A DNA stretch of 64,000 bases from Daucus carota subsp. sativus (taxonomy: Eukaryota > Streptophyta > Magnoliopsida > Apiales > Apiaceae), in the NCBI RefSeq assembly GCF_001625215.2, contig NC_030385.2:43177598-43241597 (forward strand), read 5' to 3'. Below are positions 10,892-23,435 of the stretch, in pieces. A program made the position numbers and the translations under genes. Below the pieces are notes generated by a model, which searched no databases, was not told the DNA's origin, and saw only the letters and a list, made by a program, of their open reading frames with translations. The first letter of the stretch is position 1, and each line of letters starts with the position of its first letter.

Positions 10892-12421
10892 TTACTCTTG
10901 ATGCTTTGAATTGTTCGTTGTCACTAGAAAGATTGCTATAGAAAGAAATGTGAAGCGGTGATTAATTATGATATGATAGTAATGTATGAAAATAGTATGG
11001 TCTATTTGTACATATATCATTCATTTGTAGGAACTTCTGGAAGATGCTAAGCAGTACTGTCTGATGATGTAGTTGAGTCATTAATGTGGAAGGACATTGT
11101 AGTTAAGACTCCAGTGTATTATGCATATTCGAGACATGTTTGGTAGCTGAGAACTTGGATGTTGAAGCAACTAATATCGGAGCCTGTGCTACCCTCTGTA
11201 TCACACATTCTCACGATTACAAGCTTAAGCAATGGTTCGCAACTAAAAGATCAAAAAATGAGAATGTTAACTATATAGCAGAACATGGAACTGTTCAAGT
11301 GCACATAATTGCAGGTATGTGTTCTTTAAATGTACAATTTCATACTAATCTATCCGTTTCTAGAGTACTAACAAACTGTAACACTTTAGACTGCGTTCAC
11401 TTGGATGGAATGGAATGGGGGAGAAATGGAAAGAAATTTGTACTCTGAATTGGGGGTGATCGGACAAAATGTTTATCCTTCAATCATTCCATTCCAAGCT
11501 ATTTGCACTAGAATTCTAAGCCGCATGTTTTGGAAGGAATGCTCATTCCACATTTTTATCATGTTTCTGTACAAGCTTCAATCATAGAAAATTCAGACTC
11601 ACTCATATTTAGTCACTTTTTTCTCATATCTTCTTCTTTCTCCATAAACCTTTTTATAATTTTTCATTACATTCACTCTTCATTCTATTCCATCCAAGTG
11701 AACGCAATCTTAGTCTATGCTGAAACAGACACCAGTAACGCAGTAAGTATCAAATTTTATCCATTTCTGTCTAGCGGATTCTAACTAACTTCCAGTTGCC
11801 TCGTGTTTTCTCCAGTCACAAACAGAGCTCATCGCCGTACATAACAGGAAAAGCTACCAAGCAACATAGGAAAAGATGGAAAAGGTGAACTAAATCATAT
11901 CAGGGAACTGAAGGGCATGTCAGTCCCAACTTCAGCTTTTTATACTTCAACAGTCTGCCAAAAACCTTTTTTTTTTTTTATCTCAAATGGCCTTCAATTG
12001 TTTGATAAACTACATCGCTCCTATGTGGAAACATAACCATTTAGCGAAGACCTTGATACAACAACAGACAAGAGTACAAACACATTTAGCGATTTCTCTT
12101 TAACCACAATCAAGACTTAATAACCAACGTCTCCACGACACTGGCACAGGAACAGAGGGTGACATCAGGATATGTATATGTACAAGCTCAAAATAAACAA
12201 TAAATCAAGACAGATTGCTCCCATTAATTTAACTAATAAATTTATTCTGGAAACAGTTCCAACAATGCAGCTAAAAATTAAATACATTCACTTATCATAG
12301 GCTGCTGCTTATTCATAGCACAGATTAACCCATTATTGTTGACATCAGCTGAGAAACATATATAAATATATAAGTTCCGGACTCATACAGACAAGCTTTC
12401 AGATTAAGCTCAATGTTATCT
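10892..12421. other. Spacer between FSH copies A and B
   Basis: It holds the promoter side of copy A, a PIF/Harbinger-type MITE (11389-11709), and from about 11800 the conserved 3' flank of copy B. The open frames between 11140 and 11784 come from the MITE and its borders and are not supported as genes. Confidence 0.6.
11389..11709. mobile_element. PIF/Harbinger-type MITE
   Basis: Terminal inverted repeats of about 23 bp: the left end reads GACTGCGTTCACTTGGATGG; the right end, reverse-complemented, reads GATTGCGTTCACTTGGATGG. The trinucleotide TTA flanks both ends (11386-11388 and 11710-11712), matching the 3-bp duplication of PIF/Harbinger elements. The interior is AT-rich with no transposase. 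Confidence 0.75.
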
Positions 12422-14003
12422 TTAATTATTTTCAAGAGCATTCTCTGAACACTTTTCTTCTTGAGCTTCCTGGTCGGTAAGTTCCTTTTGTATCTTCTCA
12501 AGGAAACCAAGCATCAACTCCAAATTCTTTTCATCTGTCAAAAAAATTTATCAGTTCAGTTATCAATAATGGTACGTCGTACCATATAAACAAAAAGAAA
12601 TTTTAGAGACGCTATTTGGAAAATTACCAAGTCTTGGTATTGTATGCCCCTTCGGATGATTAATTACTACAGGATCGACAAACGAGTCCAGGAGTGTAAT
12701 CCCGTGTGGTTTCAGAAAGTCTGTATCGCCTGTTAAAATAAAAACGAATGACATTTTTTTCTCATTTCCTCAACTGTCTGATGATCGAACTGTTAGCATA
12801 TAATATACAATTTTATAATATTGCCTAAACATAAATTGTTAATAATGTGAGAGGTCTAAAGTTCGGAACTCATCCTCCCTTCCGCTATAAATAATTAAAA
12901 ATCACCTCCCAAAAAGACAAAAGTAACAAAATACTGTGAACAACTTCAGGTGGAACAGTAGAGGTCCTTGTATAACAGTGTAGTTACAACTTACAATATC
13001 TATCACATTAAGATTCAGTTTTTCATGTTGATCCGCAGATCCCATATTAATAGATCAGCTTAGGTTCCTTTTAACAGTTTTTGAATCAAGAAAAAGAGAT
13101 ACCTGTCAGTTTTTCTCTTGCATCAAATTCATGGACTTGTATATAAGCTAAATTCTGTAGTAAAACCAATGATTTACCTAAAATATGCAGAGACGGGAGA
13201 GCAATTGTATCCGCGAATGCCTTCTTAGAAAAAGTTTCATTCTTCAACTTAGCACCACTGATTATAATTAGAAACTTTATTTTTGGTACTTTTGTGAGAG
13301 CCAAACCCTGCACAAAATTTCAAACACCTCAACAAATTACCATTATAAAATTTCTAATAATACTACAAACTATAACAAACTAAAGAGAGTATCAACCAGA
13401 ACTCTGGTGCATACCTTGGCTTGCAAACCAGGCAGTGCAGCTGATAAAATGGCTCCCTAAATAAATCAAGATTCAAACTTCTAGTAGTCAATAACAAACA
13501 GATATTCTTGTGCGTAAATTCGAAGGAAAAAAAATAAATTATTCGTCTGAAACAAAAAAAAAAGAGTGTACCTGGGAAAAACCAAGTAGGCCATCAAAAG
13601 GTCCATGCTTGATCATAAATTCTTGTATATACTCAAGACACTCATTAAAATTGGTGTACTCTGTGAATTCCTGTAAATATAAACATATAAGATATATAAA
13701 TAAATAAATAAAGATTTCATTCATTTTTCAAATTTAATGGACTCATATTAAAATAAACAGATGCTTAGTTTTGACCTTGCTAGCTTGGTACCACTCATAG
13801 TAAGGAGGGTCAAAGATCCCTTCAACACCAGATTTGCCAGCACCGGGATAAGGGGCATCTGGGAATACCAAATCAAGTTTTTCGAGAACAAATTCAGGCC
13901 ATTTATGAAGCTGAGTTTTGAGTATATGACCACTGGTTCTGAAGCCATGAAGGCACAAGAACTTGGGTTTTTTTTGCTCTCTGATCTCAACTTCACCACC
14001 CAT
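12422..14003 (-). CDS. FSH1-family serine hydrolase, copy B
   Basis: Exons on the minus strand: 13776-14003, 13572-13670, 13415-13456, 13178-13307, 12628-12729, 12422-12534; 237 aa, the longest of the array because of the tail NALENN. The triad is Ser108 (GFSQ|GAILS, across the exon 2/3 junction), Asp171 (GDTDFLKPHG) and His196 (HPKGHTIPRL). The N-terminal half carries FLCLHGFRTSGHILKTQL and GIFDPPYYEWYQ. A TATA-like CTATATAAC sits about 35-45 bp upstream of the start codon (near 14040). Cytosolic location is likely because there is no signal peptide or membrane segment. Exon 1 uses the weak donor AAG|GTCAAA. The biological substrate is unknown. Confidence 0.87.
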
Positions 14004-15490
14004 TGCAGTCTTGATTGTTGTGAATTCTTTTTTGTGTTATATAGTGATGTTTGGCAATACCAGGCAGGGGCAGTTGGATATTTAATAACTATAGTTGAGA
14101 CATCAATGTCTGTTTCTTTTGTTTGGTCATATACAAATGTTGATTGGTAGCTGGGACATTGGATGTAGCAGGTTAATTTATTCAAATAGATCACTCAGAT
14201 TGCCGGCAAGAGTATAATATTATTGTTGTAAATATTGTTATGCGCAACATCAATAAATTTGCAATATGTAATATATTTTTGTAAGAATATAATATAAGAA
14301 CACGTAAAGTCAATTCCTTAACTTCTGGGAGAACTCATACTTAAACAGAGTATTAGAGCTCAGGTTAGCAGTTAGCACATGAATCGAATTCGACCCTGTG
14401 ACACCAGGTGATAGGATAGAATATAATATGATCCTTGTAAGCCCTCTTCCCAACACCTCGAGGGGGAGAATTGGTCACTTAAAATGGTATGAGAGCTCAA
14501 ACTCACAGGATACTCGGTTTCGACTGTACATGAATGCAGGTATGTGCTTTTTACTTTTTTACCACTTACTCTATCTGAACTGGAACAGGCAGTAACTGCC
14601 ATTTTCTGCCCAATTCTCTGAAGGTGATTCTAACTAACTTTCAGTTGCTTCATTTCCCCTCAAGTTAGAAAGAGAGCTCATCACAGAACATAACAGGAAA
14701 AGCTAGCAAGTAAAATAAGGAAAGATGGAGAAGACGAACTAATTTATAACAGACAAAAGAATAGCATGTCATTCCAACTTCAGCAAATAAAACTTTAACC
14801 GTCTTCAAATAACTTTTCCACACGAATCTACTTTAATCGTTCAATTAACTTAATCGCCCACACCACATAGGACTAATTTGTGTTTCAACATAGTTTCATC
14901 CATATAACAAAACATCAATGCAGGTGAAAACATGGATACGACGACAGACAAGAGTACAAACACATTTAACAATTTATCTTATAATCACAGTCGATTGTTA
15001 CACTCACTGTTGAAATATAAGTATAAGATCCATAAAAGGGCCTCCTCTAACATCTTAAGGTTTTAGAGGGAATGGTTCTCTACATGGTATCAGAGCGAGG
15101 CCTTAAGGTGTTAGAGGAGGCCCTTTTATGGATCTTATACTTATATTTCAACACTCACACACAGTTGACAATTATCGATCTAAGATAATATCCAGGAAAT
15201 GTACTTTTATTCCATTTAAGTATTAGTTCAAGTCAAAACAATAGCACAGAACATAAGACAAAAAACGGCAGCATAACAAATCGAGAAGGATTGTTCTCTT
15301 TAATTGTAATGATAAATTTAGTTTGGAAACAATTCATCTAATGCAGCTAAATCAGATACATTCACTTCAGTATCATCAATTGCTGTTTATTCTTAACGCA
15401 GTATCAGATCGTTGATATTAATTGAGAATCATATAAAAAGAAAATCAGAAAATAGTTACACAAGCTTTCAGATTAAGCTCAGTTGCATAA
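14004..15490. other. Spacer between FSH copies B and C
   Basis: It holds the copy B promoter (TATA near 14040), the conserved 3' flank of copy C (about 14640-15490) and an LTR-derived hairpin insertion at 15008-15153. Short open frames near 14372-14602 overlap on both strands and match no family I know. Confidence 0.6.
15008..15153 (+). mobile_element. Fossil: tiny LTR-retroelement (TRIM-like) insertion, LTR + PBS + inverted LTR piece
   Basis: A 146-bp insertion is flanked by the 5-bp duplication CTCAC (15003-15007 and 15154-15158). The left part (15008-15084) starts TGTTGAAATATAAG and ends CTACA, so it has TG...CA ends like a very short LTR. It is followed directly by TGGTATCAGAGC (15085-15096), the classic primer-binding site matching initiator tRNA-Met. 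The remainder (15101-15153) is the first 53 bp of the LTR in inverted orientation with one difference. The structure can fold into a long hairpin. It has no coding capacity. The near-identical arms suggest a young insertion. Confidence 0.85.
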
Positions 15491-17479
15491 CTATAGAGTA
15501 TTATCTGAACACTTTTCTTCTTGAGCTTCCTGGTTGGTAAGTTCCTTTTGTATCTTTTCAAGGAAACCCAGCATCAACTCCAAACTCTTTTCATCTGTGA
15601 AAAATATTTATCAGTTCAGTTATCAATAATGATGCGTCGTACCATATAAACAGAAAGATATTTTAGAGACTACAATTCTACAGATAGCGACTATTCGGAA
15701 AATTACCAAGTCTTGGTATTGTATGCCCCTTCGGATGATGAATTACTACAGGATCGACAAATGAGTCCAGGAGTGTAATACTGTCTGGTTTCAGAGCGTC
15801 CGCATCGCCTGTTAAAATGAAAACGAAAGACATTTTTTCTCATTTCAACTGTCTCATGATAGAACGGTTAGCATATAATATACAATTTTATTATATTGCC
15901 TAAACATAAATTGTTAACAATGTGAGAGGTCTAAAGTTCGATACTCAAAATAAATAACCAAAAAGACAAGAAACAAATACTGTGAACAACTTCAGGTGGA
16001 ACAGTCGAGGTCCTTGTAGAACTTTATAAAAAAAGCCCGTCAAGGTTTACTAGAACACGAACTACTACTAATTAAGGCTAAAGTCTGATATACAATTTGC
16101 GAAAAATAACTAACTATCATGTCCAATTTGAAAAATTAAGCTCTGGAAGGTCAGTCGGCAACTTAGCTTTGCTTGATGCTTTTCACAACATAGATAATCA
16201 AACCAAACAGCCATTCACGCCCTTCTTGTGAGTTTAATTGCTATTAAGAGACTGTTTATAGTTAGGCTAATCTATCTTCCATTCTACGTTCTTGTCTCCC
16301 GGATAATCTACATTTTCAGACTTGTCTAGTTGTTTTACATGTTTAAATCTGAACTTGTTTGTGCATGTTTCAAAACAGTGTTGTTACAACTTACAATATC
16401 TATCAGATTCAGATTCAGTTTTTCATGTTGATCCACAGATCCCATATTAATAGATCAGCTTAGGTTCCTTTTAACAGTTTCCGAATCAAGAAAAAGAGAT
16501 GCCTGTTGTTTTTCTTTTGCATTAAATACATGGACTTATCTATAAGCTGAATTTTGTAGTAAAACCAATGATTTACCTAACATATGCAGAGACGGGCAAG
16601 TAATTGTGTCCGAGTATGCCTTCTCAGAAATATCTTCATTCTTTAACTTAGCACCACCGATTATAATCAGAAACTTTATTTTTGGTACTTCTGTGAGAGC
16701 CAAACCCTGCACAAAAGTTCAAACACCTCAACTTACCATTATAAAATTTCTAATAATACTACAAACTATAACAAACTAAAAAGAGTATCAACAGAAATCT
16801 GTTGCATACCTTGGCTTGCAACCCAGGCAGTGCAGCTGATAAAAAGGCTCCCTAAATAAATCAAGATTCAAACTTGTGGAAGTCAATTACAAAAAGATAT
16901 TCTTGTGCGTAAATTCGGAAGGGGGGGAAAACCATATGTCTGAAACAAAAAAGAAAAAGAAAAGAGTATACTTGGGAAAAACCAAGTAGGCCATCAAAAG
17001 GTCCATGCTTGATCATACATTCTTCTATATACTCGAGACACCCACCAAAATTAGTATACTCTGAACAATCCTGTAATTTCAGACATATATTTCAAATGTA
17101 ATGAACTCATATTAGAATAATACATATAAAATTAGTGTACTATGAATAATCCTGTAAATTTAGACATATAAAACAAACAAATAAATAAAGATTTCATCCA
17201 TTTTCGAATTTAATGGACACATATCAATAAAAACAGATGCTTAGTTTTTACCTCGTTAGGTTGGTACCACTCATAATAAGGAGGGTCAAAGATTCCTTCA
17301 ACACCATTTCCGCCAGAAGCAGGAAGAGGGCCATCGGCGAATACCAAATCGAGTTTATCGAGAACGAATTCAGGCCATCTATTAAGCTGAGTTTTGAGTA
17401 TATGACCACTGGTTCTGAATCCATGAAGGCACAAGAACTTGGGTTTTTTTTGCTCTCTGATCTCAACTTCACCACCCAT
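15491..17479 (-). CDS. FSH1-family serine hydrolase, copy C
   Basis: Exons on the minus strand: 17252-17479, 16972-17070, 16810-16851, 16577-16706, 15707-15808, 15491-15594; 234 aa. The triad residues are kept (GFSQ, GDADALKP with Asp171, HPKGHTIPRL). It differs from its sisters in several ways. Exon 1 has LVFADGPLPASGGNG instead of LVFPDAP, and ends at a strong GTAAAA donor. Exon 2 starts DCSEYTNFGG and ends CAA|GTATAC instead of CAG|GTAC. A second truncated exon-2 start lies in intron 1 (about 17130-17160). A TATA-like CTATATATACAC lies near 17511-17521. The exon 2 region resembles copy E, suggesting gene conversion or unequal exchange. Intact in frame. Confidence 0.83.
17130..17163 (-). 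pseudogene. Extra truncated exon-2 start in intron 1 of FSH copy C
   Basis: The minus strand reads TTTACAG|GATTATTCATAGTAC then ACTAATTTT, a degraded second copy of the acceptor and first codons of exon 2. It lies about 65 bp upstream of the exon actually used (17070). An in-frame TAG near its start would end translation if it were spliced in. It probably marks an unequal-exchange breakpoint between paralogues. Confidence 0.7.
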
Positions 17480-18627
17480 TGCAATCTTGAATGTTGTAGA
17501 TTCTTTGTTGTGTATATATAGTGATGTTTGGTTTCAGGCAGTGGCCAGTTGGATATTGAATAACACTAGTTGAGACATCAATGTATGTTTCTTTTGTTTG
17601 GTCAATGCATATGTTGATTGGTACGTAGCTGGAACATTGGATCTAGTAGGTCAAGTTGCCAGCAAGAGTATATTTTATTGTTGCATTTATTGTTATAACT
17701 AACATCAGTAACATGTAATACATTTTTGTAAGAATATGATGTAAGATCACGTATTCACATGAAGTCATTTCCTTAACTTCTAGGAGACCTCGTAGTTAAA
17801 CACAGACAATCAAACATGACTTGAGTTCGACCCTCTGACACCTACGTGATCCACTGCTGATTTAGAAGAACGGGTCACATAACAATTTCTGCGATTTCTC
17901 TGGAGGTGATTCTAACTAACTTTCAGTTGCTTCATCTTTTACCTCAAGTCAGTAAGAGAGCTCATCACAAATCATAACAGGAAAAGCTAACAAGCAAAAT
18001 AAGGATAGATGGAGAAGACGAACTGGTTTATAACAGACAAAAGAATAGCATGTCATTCCAACTTCAGCTAATAAAACTCAAACAGTCTGCAAATAACTTT
18101 TACTTACGAATCGCCCACACCACGCGGGACTAATTTGTGTTAAAACATAGTTTCATCCATATAACAAAACAACAATGCAAATGAAAACATGGATATGACA
18201 AAAGACAAGAGTACAAACACATTTAACAATTTATCTAATAATCACAAATCACAATCGACTGTCACACTCACACACAGTTGACCAATTATCTATCTATGGT
18301 TGAGGAACAGGAGCGGTGGCTAATTTCCAGGAAATGTACTTTTATTCCATTTAACTATTCATTCAAGCCATACCAATAGCATGGAAAATATGTAAAAAAA
18401 CAGCAGCATAACAAACTGAGAAGGATTGTTCTCTTTAATTGTAATAATAAATTTAATTTGGAAACAATTCATCTAATGCAACTAAAATCAAATACATTCA
18501 CTTCAGTACCATAGGTTGCTGCTTATTCTTAATGCTATCAGATTGTTAATATTAATTGAGAATCATATAAAAAGAAGATCAGAACGTAATTACACAAGCT
18601 TTCAAATTAAGCTCAAGTACTGCATAA
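17480..18627. other. Spacer between FSH copies C and D
   Basis: It holds the copy C promoter and, from about 17920, the conserved 3' flank of copy D. Both are clearly related to the B/C spacer, but the LTR-derived hairpin is absent here. The site is recognisable as the continuous phrase around TCACACTCACACACAGTTGAC near 18265. Confidence 0.6.
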
Positions 18628-20089
18628 CTATAGAGTATTATCTGAGCACTTCTCTTCTTGAGCTTCCTGGTTGGTAAGTTCCTTTTGTATCTTTTCAAGG
18701 AAACCCAACATCAACTCCAAACTCTTTTCATCTGTAATAAAATTAAATAATTTAGTTATAGATGATATTACAAGCCATACTATGTAAATAAAATGAAATT
18801 TTGGATACTGCAATTTTACAGATAGCAACTATCTGGATAATTACCAAGTCTTGGTATTGTATGCCCCTTGGGATGATGAATCACTACAGGATCTGCGAAT
18901 GATTCTAGGAGCGCTGTTCCTTGTGGTTTCAGGAAGTCCATCTCGCCTAACAAAATGGAAAAGAATGACATTTACTCATGTGTTTTTCTAGAATATTTTC
19001 AAACTTAGGTTCTTATAAATATTCAAATGTCTCGCAATTGAAGTGTTTTCTTATCATGAAACCAAAAGAAACATTACTTGGTATTTCTCACTTTTTGTAA
19101 TTAATGTTATATGATAGAAGATACAGAATTAGTACCTATCAGCTATCAAGCAAAAAGTATTTACCATGGTTTTTGTTGCATCAATTCATAGAGTTATCTA
19201 TCAGCTATACTATATACCACAATCAATGATTTACCTAAAATGTGCAAAGATGGGAAGTGATAAACGTCTGAGAACGCCTTCTGCAATAAAGCTTCATTCT
19301 TCAACTTACCACCGCTAATTATAATTACAAATTTTATTTTTGGTACTTTTGTGAGAGCCAAACCCTACAGGAAAAAAATTAAATACCACAGCAATCTTCC
19401 AATGTAAAATGCCTAATAATATGACAAAATATAAAACACAAAATAGAGTATGAATCAGAAATGTATAAAATACCTTGGCTTGCATCCCAGGCAGTGCAGC
19501 TGATAAAAAGGCTCCCTATAAATTAAGTATCATACTTGCAGTTGTCAGTCACAAACAGATATTAATGCAAATAAATTTGGAAGAGAAAAAGAATCAAACA
19601 AAGTGAAACAATAAAAGATAGTACTACCCCATGAAAGAGTGTACCTGTGAAAAACCTAGCAGCCCATCAAAAGGTCCATGCTTAATCATACATTCTTGTA
19701 TATACTCAAGACACTCGTCAAAATTAGTAAACACGGTAAAATCCTGTAAATATTAAGACAATAAACAAAGATTTTTCATTTTTCGAATTCAATGAACATA
19801 TACACATGTTAAACATATAATCCTATACAACATCACAGAATTGCTAGATAATCAGTTTGACCTTGTTAGGTTGAAACCATTCATAATAAGGAGGGTCAAA
19901 GATTCCTTCGACGCTTGATTTTCCAGTACAGGGGAAAGGGGCATCTGGTATAACCAAATCAAGTTTATCAAGAACAAATTGAGGCCATTTATGAAGCTGG
20001 GTTTTGAGTATATGACCACTGGTTCTGAACCCATGAAGGCACAAGAATTTGGGTTTTCTTTGCTCTACGATCTCAGCTTCATCAGCCAT
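18628..20089 (-). CDS. FSH1-family serine hydrolase, copy D
   Basis: Exons on the minus strand: 19862-20089, 19645-19743, 19474-19515, 19235-19364, 18845-18946, 18628-18731; 234 aa. It starts MADEAEIVEQRKPKF, unlike the MGGEVEI start of most copies. The triad is complete: GFSQ|GAFLS, GEMDFLKPQG, HPKGHTIPRL. Exon 2 reads DFTVFTNFDE where others have EFTEYTNFDE. This is the shortest unit of the array (no large intron insertions). The C-terminus EEKCSDNTL is the same as copy C. Donor AAG|GTCAAA after exon 1. Looks functional. Confidence 0.86.
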
Positions 20090-21375
20090 TTCACTCTTGA
20101 ATGTTGTAAATCCTTTGTAGTCAAGTGAGAAGACTGTTTCACAGAGAATATTTTTAAATCAGTAATATATAGTTCTTTTTGGCAAAAAACAAAGCAGCGC
20201 TGTTGGATATTTAATGCTAATGTTGACGCGTAGCTGAGACATTAACATGGACTGACATTGTTGTTGAGACATCAGCGTATCATATTCATATCGGAGACAT
20301 TTTGTGGTGGCTGAGCATTAGTTGTAGTAGCAAGTAATATCTGTCTATCTGATAGTGTGTTGCCTCTGTATCACATAATCACAAATTAAGCTATGGTTCA
20401 GCTACCACCACTAAAAGCTAAAGTCATATAACATGACATGGAAATGTTGAAGTTGAAGTAGGCACTATTGAACGTATGCGTTCTTTAAATCAGGAAATTT
20501 TATCCTTATCGGATTTTAGAGTTTTAACAAACTGTACCACTTACACATCTAAACTGGAACAGACCCTAGTAAGGCAGTAACTGTCAGTTTCTCTATCTAG
20601 GCTATTCTAATTAACATCCAGTTGCTTCATATTCCTCCAGTCACGGGTAGAGCTCATCACCAAACATAACAGGGAAACTATCAAATAAAATAAGGTGGAA
20701 AAGACGAACTAATTCATAACAGGAAAATGAAGAGTGTGGCAGTCCCCACTACAGCCTATACTTCAACTCTCCACCAAAAACTTTTTCCATCTCAAATTGA
20801 TTTCAGTCGTTCAATTAACTGCATCGCCACAACATATGCCTGATTAATTCGTGTTATATCATATTTTCATTCATATAACAACACAACAATGCAAGTACCA
20901 ACATAAATAAGATAACAGACAAGGGTAGCAATTTCATTCTGATATTCACGATCAACGCCTTATTAACCAATTATCTATCTGAGACAGGAAGGCTGATATC
21001 CGGGAAATGTACATGCATCTCCTTTTAAATATTAGTTATAAGTCGAAAGTATAGCAGAGAACAATAAGATAAAAAGGAAAGAACAGCATAAGTAGCTTAT
21101 GCATTACCTTAATATAGAAGTATCTTTAACTTGTATGCTACAAAACTCAAAGAAAATAACGAATCCAGAAGGATTGTTCACGTTAATTGCAATAATAAAT
21201 TTATTTGGAAACGATTTGAATAATGCAACTAAAACCAGATACATGCACTTCCATAACACAGGTTGCTGCTTATTCTTAGTGCAGTAACAAATTGTTGATT
21301 ATAATAGAGAATCATATAGAAATAAGATTCGAACTCAACTACACAAGTTTTCGAATCAATCTCAACAGCATAATT
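20090..21375. other. Spacer between FSH copies D and E
   Basis: It holds the copy D promoter region and, from about 20620, the conserved 3' flank of copy E. The short open frames near 21099-21287 are in this flank and have no recognisable family. Confidence 0.55.
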
Positions 21376-23170
21376 TTAATCATCCAAGGCATTATCTATA
21401 TACTTTTCTTGACCTTCCTGGTTGGTAAGTTCCTTTTGTATCTTTTCAAGGAAACCCAGCATCAACTCCAAACCTTTTTCATCTGTAATAAAATTAAATA
21501 ATTTAGTTATAAATATTATCATGCCATAGCATGTAAACAAAATGAAAGCTTAGGGACTGCTGCTTCACAGATAGCAACTATCTAAAGAATTACCAAGTCT
21601 TGGTATTGTATGCCCCTTGGGATGATGAATCACTACAGGATCTACAAATGATTCCAGAAGCGCAGTTCCATGTGGTTTCAGGAAGTCCGTCTCGCCTGAT
21701 AATATGCAAAATAATGACATATTTCTGTCAAGGTGTACTAGATTGCGAACTGCTAGTAGTTAAGGCTAAAGTAGAACATATATCACTTGCACAAAACAAT
21801 TAGCCATTTTAGAGACTATGCTCACAAATTGTATCTCAAATTCGGAGGGAAGCTAGACTCTGATGTGAATCGTAAGAAGGTAATTCTGAATTAGAAGTGA
21901 ATACCAATCAAGTTATCCTGCTGTTTCACTTTTTAAAATTGTTTCTCTTACTTAATAATACCTTTTACTATTACATATAAAAATATACTATATGAATATT
22001 CATGTTTTTCAAAGACTTTTCTTGAATTCCAGTGTTGGACTAATCAATCATCTGCTAGAGCACTACAAGGTCCTCTATTGATTAAATTTTTTAACAATTA
22101 CGCCACTTAATATTTATGGTGTTCACCTACACGTCCAATTGAAACATTAAGTGCTAGAAGGTCATTCGGCAACTTGGCTTTGTTTGATGCTTTTCACAGC
22201 ACTGAGGAAAAATAAATCAAACAGCTATTTAGGCCTTTATTGTGACCCTAATTTGTTATTTAGAGAATGTTTATTAGTTAAGTATTTGTCCCTGCTTTTG
22301 TTGCAGCAAGTTCATAGAGCTATCAGACCAGCTAAACTATAAATAAAAACTAAAGAATTACCTAGAAAGTGCAGAGACGGGCAAGTAATTGCCTCTGAGA
22401 ATGCCTTCTCTGAGAAAGCTTCATTATGTAACTTACCACCGCTAATTATAATCACAAATTTTATTTTTGGTACTTCTGTGAGAGCCAAACCCTACACATT
22501 TTCAACACCGTAACAAATTTGCATTATAAGATGTCTAATAATACTACAAATTATTAAGTGTATCTATAAAAACTCTATTGCATACCTTGGCTTGCAACCC
22601 AGGCAGTGCAGCTGATATAAAGGCTCCCTGAAAAATTTAAAGAATCTAACAATTGACAATCACAAACTAATATCATTGTACATTAATTTGGAAAGAAATT
22701 AGTGTATTTGTACCTGTGAAAAACCAAGTAGGCCATCAAAAGGTCCATGCTTAATCATACATTCTTGTATATACTCGAGACACCCATCAAAGTTAGTATA
22801 CTCTGTGCAATCCTGTAATTTCAGACATATTTTTCGAATGTCATGAACTCATATTAGAATAAAAATACTGTCTTATGCATGCACATGTTAAACATATACT
22901 CCTATAAGATATAATGCAGAAGTACTAGATGATTAGTTCGACCTTGCTAGGGCGATACCACTCATAATAAGGAGGATCAAAGATTCCTTCTACTCCAGAT
23001 TTTCCGGTGCAAGGCAAAGGGGCATCTGGGAAAACTAAGTCAAGTTTTTCGAGAACAAATTCAGGCCATTTATGAAGCTGAGTTTTGAGTATATGGCCAC
23101 TGGTTCTGAACCCATGAAGGCACAAGAACTTGGGCTTTCTTTGCTCTATGATCTCTACTTGACCGCCCAT
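21376..23170 (-). CDS. FSH1-family serine hydrolase, copy E
   Basis: Exons on the minus strand: 22943-23170, 22714-22812, 22586-22627, 22362-22491, 21594-21695, 21376-21482; 235 aa. The triad is complete: GFSQ|GAFIS, GETDFLKPHG, HPKGHTIPRL. Exon 2 starts DCTEYTNFDG, the same type as copy C. Intron 4 is enlarged to about 670 bp. Exon 1 ends AAG|GTCGAA, the weakest donor in the array. The GETDFLKPHG motif is closest to what I recall of single-copy homologues in other plants, so E and F may keep the ancestral activity. Confidence 0.86.
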
Positions 23171-23275
23171 TTCATCAACTGAAAAGATTGCTGTGAAGAA
23201 GAAGGTGAAGGGGTGATTGTTAATGATCTGATGTTAAAATTTCCGCGACTATATGTAAATGTTTGGTAATTTATG

Positions 23276-23435
23276 GGACCCAAGCGCTGATCTCTACACA
23301 CAAAAAAACAACTACTTATTGGAGATGACGCAACTATAACCTGTGTAACATTTTTCAGGACCCAGACGTTAATCACTACATCAAAAACAGTTACTTGTTG
23401 GAGACGACGTAACTATAACTTATATAGCCATGTTT
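23276..23435. repeat. Tandem duplication upstream of FSH copy E
   Basis: Two units share GGACCCA...., AACTACTTATTGGAGATGAC / AGTTACTTGTTGGAGACGAC, GCAACTATAAC / GTAACTATAAC and a following T-rich end. They are about 75-80 bp each and diverged by roughly a fifth. They lie 100-260 bp upstream of the start codon, in promoter position. Confidence 0.65.

Noticed and set aside
14372-14602. Overlapping open frames on both strands in the B/C spacer
   Set aside because: No family resemblance, no splice or promoter context; probably old repeat remnants.
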